Of a DNA stretch of 7,293 nt, positions 1-5,140 are shown in pieces. The DNA lies in the NCBI GenBank assembly GCA_003542955.1, contig DPJP01000061.1, positions 16,256 through 23,548 of the forward strand. The letters are read 5' to 3'. The position numbers were made by a program, and so were the translations under genes. The DNA is from Armatimonadota bacterium. Lineage in GTDB: Bacteria; Armatimonadota; Zipacnadia; Zipacnadales; UBA11051. Under the pieces are notes generated by a model, which was not told the origin of the DNA, searched no databases, and saw only the letters and a program-made list of their open reading frames with translations. Each line of letters opens with the position of its first letter. The first letter of the stretch is position 1.

Positions 1-1214
1 CCGACGTCGATGACGCCGGCCGCTTCACGATCAGGATGAGGCCCGGCCCCCTCGTCAGCGGCAGCTACCACATCCGGCTGTCGACCGATATCGGTGGCAG
101 ATCGGTTACTACTGACATCCCGTTCGTGAAGGCCACGCCGGGCACGACTCCGGTTGCCTATGACGAACGCGGGGCCCTCTGGGCGGGCGGCGTGCCCCGC
201 TTCCCTACCGGCATGGCGTATGTGTTGTACGCCGAGGACCTCCCGGCAATCGCCGCCGCGGGTTTCCAGCTTGTCACCGTACCAGCGAAGATGGCCTCGA
301 CAGCATTCATGGACGCTGCCGCCGCCAACAAGCTGGGGGTCTTCATCTCATCGGCAAGCCTCGAGGGCAGCTTCTGGGACAACATGGCGGCCAAGTACGC
401 CACCCGGTCGGAGTTCTGGGGCTGGTACCTGCTCGAGAACCCCGAACTGCATGTGCCGGCCGTGGCCCCGGAACTGCTCGGAGAGATATACGATGAGCTT
501 GTGACGCTTGTGCCGCACAGGCCTGTCCTCTGTTCGCTCTCGACCGCCGACGGCATGCGGCGCTATTCGCAAGCCACTGATGTCGCAATCGCGTGGGCCG
601 AGCCACGTCCGCCGGGTGACCTGTTGCCTGTCGCCAGGCTGATCGATGAATCCACACGGGCGGTTGAGCGGCGGAAGCCGGTCTGGGCGCGCATCCCCAT
701 CTGCGGAGCGGCTCACGCTCGCGATAAGTCACTGGACCCTGCCGGCGCGGGGCGGCCCCCCACACCCGATGAGTACCGGGCCATGGTCTATGTGTCGATC
801 CTCAACGGCGCCAGGGGCATCATCAACTACGCGTACCGCATCCCGCAGAGCACCACGCGCACGGAGTTCGACGCGCCGCGGGACACCCCCGCACTGTGGA
901 AACGAGTCGGCGATGTCAACCGGGAGTTGGCGGCCATCGGCCTGCCGCTCCTCAACGGCCACCGGCAGCCGCACCCGAACCACAGTGACGATGCCGCGCA
1001 GTTCGGCGTGTGGGAGTACGAGCGCCAGGCCATCGTCGTACTGGTCAACAGGACGGGCACGCGCCAGGTCAAGCCCTTTGTGGTGGACAACCTCGCCGAG
1101 AACACGCTCCGGTCTGTCGCGGGCCCGGAGGAAATCGTCGGCACCGGCAACGGGCAGTTCGGCAAGCCGCTGGAGCCGTACGAGGTGGGCATATACATCG
1201 GCGCACTGAGATGA
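1..1214 (+). CDS. Putative glycoside-hydrolase-like TIM-barrel protein, 5' partial
   Basis: The reading frame is open from base 3 and the residues before the first ATG (base 36) already read as a beta-sandwich strand pattern (GRFTIRM...SGSYHIRLSTD), so the true start lies upstream. Counting from that ATG: residues 1-33 look like the end of an Ig-like/beta-sandwich domain; 47-60 (GALWAGGVPRFPTG) match the entry module of many bacterial putative glycosyl hydrolases ('v.GkPfFPiG...'); 63-300 fit a TIM barrel, with WGWYLLENPE at 128-137 where relatives usually have a 'Y..DEP' acid motif; the last ~70 residues look like a C-terminal beta-sandwich (VWEYERQAIVVLVNRTG). Conserved barrel-like text includes YVSILNGARGIINYAYR near 254-270. 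The substrate cannot be told, and the altered acid motif leaves catalysis uncertain. No linked operon partner is seen: the next gene has its own promoter. Fold family is moderately sure; function is not. Confidence 0.6.
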   Translation, partial: DVDDAGRFTIRMRPGPLVSGSYHIRLSTDIGGRSVTTDIPFVKATPGTTPVAYDERGALWAGGVPRFPTGMAYVLYAEDLPAIAAAGFQLVTVPAKMASTAFMDAAAANKLGVFISSASLEGSFWDNMAAKYATRSEFWGWYLLENPELHVPAVAPELLGEIYDELVTLVPHRPVLCSLSTADGMRRYSQATDVAIAWAEPRPPGDLLPVARLIDESTRAVERRKPVWARIPICGAAHARDKSLDPAGAGRPPTPDEYRAMVYVSILNGARGIINYAYRIPQSTTRTEFDAPRDTPALWKRVGDVNRELAAIGLPLLNGHRQPHPNHSDDAAQFGVWEYERQAIVVLVNRTGTRQVKPFVVDNLAENTLRSVAGPEEIVGTGNGQFGKPLEPYEVGIYIGALR

Positions 1215-1256
1215 CTACAGGGCCGGCATGCGTTTTCCCCCACATCGCGCATTCCC

Positions 1257-1285
1257 TTGCCCCCGCGCCGCAATTGCAGTAATAT
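1257..1285 (+). promoter_or_regulatory. Putative sigma70-type promoter of pdxS
   Basis: TTGCCC at 1257-1262 (-35-like) is followed after exactly 17 bp by TAATAT at 1280-1285 (-10-like), inside an otherwise GC-rich gap. Transcription would begin near 1291-1293, giving a leader of about 80 nt before pdxS. The -10 differs from TATAAT at two positions and the -35 from TTGACA at two. There is no TGn extension. The spacing and location are good, but this is a by-eye match. Confidence 0.5.
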
Positions 1286-1297
1286 GGCACCACTCTA

Positions 1298-1347
1298 CCA
1301 ACCGGCGCCGTGAGCACGGTCGGCCAACCGTGCGCGCCGGCGATTGG
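1298..1347 (+). promoter_or_regulatory. Strong bulged hairpin in the pdxS leader
   Basis: GCACGGT (1314-1320) pairs with ACCGTGC (1327-1333) around a 6-nt loop. CCGGCGC (1302-1308) pairs with GCGCCGG (1334-1340), leaving a 5-nt bulge on the left side only (1309-1313). CCAA (1298-1301) can pair with TTGG (1344-1347) across a 3-nt bulge. TTTT follows at 1350-1353. The stem lies between the predicted transcription start and the Shine-Dalgarno AGGAG (1359-1363). It could be a leader element (attenuator or 5'-end stabiliser) or the transcription terminator of the upstream gene. The pairing is directly visible; the role is inferred. Confidence 0.55.
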
Positions 1348-1373
1348 CATTTTGTCGCAGGAGATGATGAAAA

Positions 1374-2261
1374 ATGGCCGACACATCGACATGGCGTAAC
1401 AAAGTTGGACTGGCGGAGATGCTGCGCGGTGGCGTCATCATGGACGTGACCAACCCCGAGCAGGCGAAGATAGCCGAGGATGCAGGTGCGGTATCCGTCA
1501 TGGCACTCGAGCGCGTTCCCGCCGATATTCGCGCTGAGGGTGGCGTGGCCCGCATGGCCGATCTGCACGTCATCGAGCAGATCATGGACTGCGTGACCAT
1601 TCCCGTCATGGCCAAAGCGCGCATCGGCCACTTCGCCGAGGCGCAAGTCCTGCAGGCCGTCGGCGTCGACTTCATCGACGAGAGCGAGGTCCTCACTCCC
1701 GCCGATGAGAAGTTCCATATCGACAAGCACGCCTTTGACGTGCCCTTCGTCTGCGGGTGCACCGACCTGGCCGAGGCGCTGCGCCGCATCGGCGAGGGCG
1801 CGGCGATGATCCGGACCAAGGGCGAGGCCGGCTCAGGTAACATCGTCGAGGCTACGCGCCACATGCGCAATGTGATCACCGGCATCAAGCACTTGACCGG
1901 GCTGCGCAACGACGAGTTGATGACCGAGGCCAAGAACATGGGCGCACCCTACGACCTGATCAAGGAGATCGCGCACACGGGCAAGCTGCCGGTGCCGAAC
2001 TTCTCAGCAGGCGGCATCGCCACACCCGCCGACGCCGCGCTCATGATGCAACTGGGTGCCGAGTCGGTCTTCGTTGGCAGCGGTATCTTCAAGTCGGAGG
2101 ACCCCGCAGCCCGCGCTCTGGCTATCGTGCACGCCACCACCTACTTCGAGGACCCCGTCGAGGTCGCCAAGGCTTGCCGCGGTCTCGAAGGCAAGGCGAT
2201 GTCCGGCATCGACGTCCGCACGCTTCCCGACTCCGAGCGGCTGGCCACCCGCGGCTGGTAG
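1374..2261 (+). CDS. pdxS: Pyridoxal 5'-phosphate synthase, lyase subunit PdxS
   Basis: This is the synthase subunit of the DXP-independent vitamin B6 pathway. It condenses ribose 5-phosphate (or ribulose 5-phosphate), glyceraldehyde 3-phosphate and PdxT-supplied ammonia into pyridoxal 5'-phosphate in the cytosol. The 295-residue length is typical of this (beta/alpha)8 family, which forms dodecamers. Family numbering is kept exactly: Asp24 (VIMDVTN), Lys81 (VMAKARIGH), which carries the first Schiff base, and Lys149 ([11 protein letters not shown]), the second lysine. Also visible are the [11 protein letters not shown] segment at 101-111, the phosphate-binding [17 protein letters not shown] and FVGSGIF segments, and a C-terminal ATRGW tail. 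The ATG has AGGAG at 1359-1363, 10 nt upstream; ATGs at 1364 and 1367 are out of frame. pdxT follows 135 bp downstream. Expression probably starts at the promoter at 1257-1285. Confidence 0.98.
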   Translation: MADTSTWRNKVGLAEMLRGGVIMDVTNPEQAKIAEDAGAVSVMALERVPADIRAEGGVARMADLHVIEQIMDCVTIPVMAKARIGHFAEAQVLQAVGVDFIDESEVLTPADEKFHIDKHAFDVPFVCGCTDLAEALRRIGEGAAMIRTKGEAGSGNIVEATRHMRNVITGIKHLTGLRNDELMTEAKNMGAPYDLIKEIAHTGKLPVPNFSAGGIATPADAALMMQLGAESVFVGSGIFKSEDPAARALAIVHATTYFEDPVEVAKACRGLEGKAMSGIDVRTLPDSERLATRGW

Positions 2262-2310
2262 CAGCGCACCCGGCGCGCAGCAGCGTGCCAGAAACTCGCT
2301 GAGATATCGA

Positions 2311-2341
2311 GGGGAACCCGGCCACCGGATGCGGGTTCCCC
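2311..2341 (+). terminator. Terminator-like hairpin between pdxS and pdxT
   Basis: GGGGAACCCG (2311-2320) and CGGGTTCCCC (2332-2341) form a perfect 10-bp stem with an 11-nt loop, 49 nt after the pdxS stop. The following bases (TTGCTGTATGTT) are T-rich but not a clean U-tract. It may act as a partial terminator that lowers pdxT transcription, or as a 3'-end stabiliser for pdxS mRNA. No convincing separate pdxT promoter is visible, so some read-through is expected. Confidence 0.6.
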
Positions 2342-2358
2342 TTGCTGTATGTTGGCCT

Positions 2359-2374
2359 GCCCGCGACGGCGGGC
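2359..2374 (+). promoter_or_regulatory. Small GC hairpin abutting the pdxT ribosome-binding site
   Basis: GCCCGC (2359-2364) and GCGGGC (2369-2374) form a perfect 6-bp stem closed by a GACG tetraloop. It ends 3 nt before the pdxT Shine-Dalgarno region. It could influence ribosome access to pdxT. Its left arm can also pair with GCGGGT (2331-2336), part of the right arm of the preceding hairpin, so the two structures may compete. The function is inferred. Confidence 0.45.
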
Positions 2375-2377
2375 TGT

Positions 2378-2389
2378 AAGGAAAGGAAG
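2378..2389 (+). promoter_or_regulatory. pdxT ribosome-binding site, supports the GTG start
   Basis: The purine run AAGGAAAGGAAG holds two AGGAA cores. Its end lies 7 nt before GTG at 2397. This favours the GTG over the in-frame ATG at 2349, which would add 16 residues unlike any PdxT N-terminus and would overlap the hairpin at 2359-2374. Confidence 0.75.
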
Positions 2390-2396
2390 CACCGGA

Positions 2397-2984
2397 GTGA
2401 CTTACCGCATCGGAGTTTTGTCCGTGCAAGGCGACTTCGCCGAGCACATCGCGGCGATGAATGATCTTGATGAGGTCGAAGCCATCGGCGTGAAGACCAA
2501 AGACGCCATCCGCAGTTGCGATGGCCTCATCATCCCCGGAGGAGAGAGCACCACAATCGGGAAGCTGTGCCGGCGTTTCGGGCTGGATGAAGCAATCGGG
2601 GCGCTGCACGCAGCGGGCACGCCGATCTTCGGCACCTGTGCGGGCCTGATTCTTATGGCCAAGTACATCGTCGATTCTGACCAGTGGCGTCTGGGCTATC
2701 TTGATGCCGAGGTGAAACGCAACGCGTTTGGTCGACAGATCGACAGCTTCGAAACTGATCTGCCCATCGTGGGCGTTGAGGGAGGACAGGCGCGCGCGGT
2801 GTTCATTCGCGGGCCCTACGTCACCCGCGTTGAGCCCAATGTCGAAGTACTGGCCACCTATGCGGACAAGATTGTGATGGTGCGCCAAGGCCACCTGCTG
2901 GGCGCAGCTTTCCACCCGGAGTTGACGGACGATCGACGTGTGCAGCGGTACTTCCTGGAGATGGTGAAGGCGGCAGCCCAGTAG
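2397..2984 (+). CDS. pdxT: Pyridoxal 5'-phosphate synthase, glutaminase subunit PdxT
   Basis: This is a class I glutamine amidotransferase that hydrolyses glutamine and channels ammonia into PdxS for PLP synthesis. The GTG start gives 195 residues, the usual length, beginning VTYRIGVLSVQGDFAEH, the standard PdxT N-terminal strand with the Q-G-D/A-F-x-E-H motif. Key residues visible: PGGEST at 47-52 (oxyanion/glutamine-binding loop), nucleophile Cys81 in GTCAGLILMAK, and His173 and Glu175 in AFHPELT completing the Cys-His-Glu triad. RNAFGRQ (108-114), near the substrate pocket, is conserved. The gene lies 135 bp after pdxS with two hairpins between, so co-transcription with damped expression is plausible. 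A strong terminator follows. Identity is essentially certain. Confidence 0.97.
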   Translation: MTYRIGVLSVQGDFAEHIAAMNDLDEVEAIGVKTKDAIRSCDGLIIPGGESTTIGKLCRRFGLDEAIGALHAAGTPIFGTCAGLILMAKYIVDSDQWRLGYLDAEVKRNAFGRQIDSFETDLPIVGVEGGQARAVFIRGPYVTRVEPNVEVLATYADKIVMVRQGHLLGAAFHPELTDDRRVQRYFLEMVKAAAQ

Positions 2985-3012
2985 CCGCCGCCCCATACCC
3001 GCACGATCCAGC

Positions 3013-3045
3013 CGGGGGAGTCCGCGTACAAGGCGGTCTCCCCCG
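3013..3045 (+). terminator. Intrinsic terminator of pdxS-pdxT
   Basis: Arms at 3013-3025 (CGGGGGAGTCCGC) and 3033-3045 (GCGGTCTCCCCCG) form a 13-bp stem with a single T-T mismatch and a 7-nt loop, 28 nt after the pdxT stop. The tail TTGTGTT (3046-3052) is T-rich but broken by G. It separates pdxT from the next gene. Confidence 0.75.
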
Positions 3046-3153
3046 TTGTGTTAGTCAATAGCGCGTCGGGGAATACTCAGGGGCGGAGGCAGATAGGACC
3101 CGGCCCTTCCAGCGCAGGACCACGAACGCCGGGCAGTTGCGAGGAGGTCATAT

Positions 3154-3903
3154 ATGAAGGGCGTCATTCTTGTCGGCGGGCTGGGCACCAGGCTTGCACC
3201 CATGACCCGCATCACCAACAAGCATCTGCTGCCGGTCTGGCGCTATCCGATGGTCTACTATCCGCTCTACTCGCTGGTGGAGGCCGGGGTGCGCGATATC
3301 CTCATCGTCACCGGTGGCAACAACCCCGGCGCCTTCCTCGAGCTGCTCCAGGATGGCGTGGAGTTCGGCCTCGAGCACCTCTACTTCACCTATCAGTCGG
3401 CCCCGCGTGGGATCGCCGACGCCTTGCGGCTGGTCAACCACTTCATCAATGATGAGCCGTTCGTGTGCATCCTCGGCGACAACGTGGTAGACGGCAGCAT
3501 CCGACCCTATGTGCAGAGCTTCATGGAGAAGCCCGTCGGCGCGCGGCTGCTGCTCTCGGAGGTCACCGACCCCGAGCGCTTCGGCGTCCCGGCCATCGAC
3601 GAGCGTGGCAAGATCACGCAGATCATCGAGAAGCCGGCGGACCCGCCCTCATCCTACGCCGTCATCGGCGCATATATGTATGATGCCCAGATATGGGAGA
3701 TACTCCCGACGCTGAAACTGTCTGACCGCGGCCAGTACGAGATAACTGACGTGAACAACGCCTATCTTCAGCGCGGGCAGCTCGGCTACGACGTCCTACC
3801 GTTCTCCTGGACCGATGCAGGCACCCCTGAGAGCCTGCGCAAGGCCTCCGAGATGGCCAGGGAGAGCGCCTTCTGGACGAGCGCGCGGATCGGGGAGGAG
3901 TGA
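3154..3903 (+). CDS. Sugar-1-phosphate nucleotidylyltransferase, short RmlA/RfbA type (likely glucose-1-phosphate thymidylyltransferase)
   Basis: This enzyme probably converts a sugar 1-phosphate plus NTP (glucose 1-phosphate plus dTTP in RmlA) into an NDP-sugar and pyrophosphate, feeding polysaccharide or glycoconjugate synthesis in the cytosol. The 249 residues cover one nucleotidyltransferase domain and lack the C-terminal extension of ~290-residue RmlA. Motifs: GGLGTRLAPMT at 8-18 (nucleotide and pyrophosphate binding), Lys23 in NKHLLPV, YPMVYYPL at 31-38, QSAPRGIADAL at 81-91, metal-binding Asp109 in LGDN, ERFGVPAID at 141-149, EKP at 159-161, GAYMYD at 172-177, YEITDVNNAYL at 195-205, and WTDAGTPESL at 219-228. 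GAGGAGGT at 3141-3148, 5 nt before ATG, is a near-perfect Shine-Dalgarno. No rmlBCD partners are in the window, so the nucleotide and sugar are not settled. The stop is 3 bp from the convergent neighbour's stop. Confidence 0.88.
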   Translation: MKGVILVGGLGTRLAPMTRITNKHLLPVWRYPMVYYPLYSLVEAGVRDILIVTGGNNPGAFLELLQDGVEFGLEHLYFTYQSAPRGIADALRLVNHFINDEPFVCILGDNVVDGSIRPYVQSFMEKPVGARLLLSEVTDPERFGVPAIDERGKITQIIEKPADPPSSYAVIGAYMYDAQIWEILPTLKLSDRGQYEITDVNNAYLQRGQLGYDVLPFSWTDAGTPESLRKASEMARESAFWTSARIGEE

Positions 3904-3906
3904 GCC

Positions 3907-5139
3907 TCAGCCTCGCGCCAGGTCGATGCATGCCTGCTGGATGCGCTCGGTCGTGTCGGCATCCATCGCCCAGCGGAAGCTGCTGTTGAACCTGTATGCG
4001 AACTCTATCTCATAGCCGCCCTCCGCATGCGCTTCACGCGTGCCGAAGTAGCCCAGGTAGTCGTTGGCATGGTTGGCGTTGAGCACGAACAACCCCGGCA
4101 GCGCCGCAACGATGTCGCGCCCCACCTCGGCGAAGGCATGGCCCGGAATGCCGATCACTGCCACATCACCGATGCGAATCACCATTACCTCGCCCTGCTC
4201 CGAACCATCCACGGGATCGCCCTGGTAGCGCGCCAGCACATCGCGCGCCCAGTCGTTCACGTACCCAGGCTGCTCGGTGTCTGCGGCGATCTCCTCATAC
4301 AGCGCGCGCGGCTGCGGCGGGCCGAAGGTCAGCTCAACCATCCGTGTGCGCACATCAAGGTCGCCATCGGGCACCTCCACAAGTCCGTCGCGCAGGCGGA
4401 GGACCTCCGCGGCGAGGCGCCGCCCGTGATCCTCGACGATGCCGAGATCCGTATGGGCGCGCGGGAAGGCGTTGATGTTGCCGTGACAGCCGTTGAGCAT
4501 GCCCACTGGAGCATCGAGTTCCCGCGATAGCTCCTGTGTCAGCACACCGGCATAGTCACCCGAGAGCAGCAGGTTCTGGCCGGTGAGCATAGTGGGGTGG
4601 GCGGTGAAGTTGACGATCCCCCCGATCACTCCCCCATCCGCGTCCCGCGCCTCGAGCCACGCCAGGCGCTTCTCGCAGTAGCCGCTCTCATCGCGCCGGT
4701 TGTGGTTGAAGCCCTCGACGCGGCCCTCCGCGCGATGCAGTGTCGCCGGCTGCATGCCTCCGACGGCCTCGACGATGGTGTGGGCGATGGCGCCGCAGAG
4801 CCACTCGATGTAGCCGAGGTCCTTCGGCTGCCCGCGCAGGTATGTCGAGACGGCAGGGCCACTGTGAGTGTGCGTACAGCAGACGAGGATATCGCCCGGG
4901 TCCAGGCCATCGCACCGCTCGGCGGCAAGCGCCCGGATGCGCTCGATCTCAGGTCGCGAGAGGCCGACGAGGTCGTTTGTACAGACTACCGCGGTGCGTG
5001 TGCCGTCACCGATCACGAATGCGGTCGTGTGGAGCGGGATGTGCACTCCGGTGGAGGGGCTGGTTCTTGCCCCGAAGCCGGCCTGCCAGATGCCCACGGG
5101 CGGGGTGATGTCCGTGCGTGCGCAACCAATCTGCCACAT
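3907..5139 (-). CDS. Neutral/alkaline ceramidase-family hydrolase homologue, cytoplasmic
   Basis: The 410 residues resemble the N-terminal catalytic domain of the neutral/alkaline non-lysosomal ceramidase family (zinc amidases). Visible motifs: IGCARTDITPPVG at 4-16 (family entry strand), THTHSGP at 89-95 (His zinc ligand region), FTAHP at 178-182 (second His), NGCHGNINAF at 216-225 where ceramidases carry the G-D-V-S-P-N serine motif, GIPGHAFAEVG at 330-340 where the family usually has PGE, and NDYLGYFGTREAHAEGGYE at 359-377 (Tyr ligand/loop). It has no signal peptide and lacks the C-terminal Ig-like domain of true secreted ceramidases. A ceramide substrate is therefore doubtful; a zinc-dependent amidase or ester hydrolase is the safer call. 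ATG at 5139 is preceded by AAGGA (5152-5148, 8 nt spacing) within the end of the upstream gene; only one base separates it from that stop, indicating translational coupling. Confidence 0.75.
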   Translation of the reverse strand: MWQIGCARTDITPPVGIWQAGFGARTSPSTGVHIPLHTTAFVIGDGTRTAVVCTNDLVGLSRPEIERIRALAAERCDGLDPGDILVCCTHTHSGPAVSTYLRGQPKDLGYIEWLCGAIAHTIVEAVGGMQPATLHRAEGRVEGFNHNRRDESGYCEKRLAWLEARDADGGVIGGIVNFTAHPTMLTGQNLLLSGDYAGVLTQELSRELDAPVGMLNGCHGNINAFPRAHTDLGIVEDHGRRLAAEVLRLRDGLVEVPDGDLDVRTRMVELTFGPPQPRALYEEIAADTEQPGYVNDWARDVLARYQGDPVDGSEQGEVMVIRIGDVAVIGIPGHAFAEVGRDIVAALPGLFVLNANHANDYLGYFGTREAHAEGGYEIEFAYRFNSSFRWAMDADTTERIQQACIDLARG

Positions 5140-5140
5140 G

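Noticed and set aside
343..765. Long minus-strand open frames opposite the first gene
   Set aside because: Arg/Ala/Pro-rich shadow frames typical of high-GC DNA; the plus-strand frame has recognisable protein motifs.
2004..2996. 330-codon minus-strand frame spanning pdxS and pdxT
   Set aside because: It lies opposite two certain genes, crosses their intergenic hairpins, and has no family-like motifs.
3046..3077. Possible promoter before the nucleotidyltransferase (TTGTGT or TTAGTC with AATACT)
   Set aside because: Spacers are 20 or 15 bp and the TTGTGT overlaps the terminator tail; too weak to annotate.
3099..3133. CCCGGC...GCCGGG inverted repeat before the nucleotidyltransferase
   Set aside because: Only 6-bp arms with a 23-nt loop in GC-rich DNA; likely chance.
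4027..4530. Plus-strand frame within the ceramidase homologue
   Set aside because: It is antisense to a frame with clear zinc-hydrolase motifs; composition looks like a codon-complement shadow.
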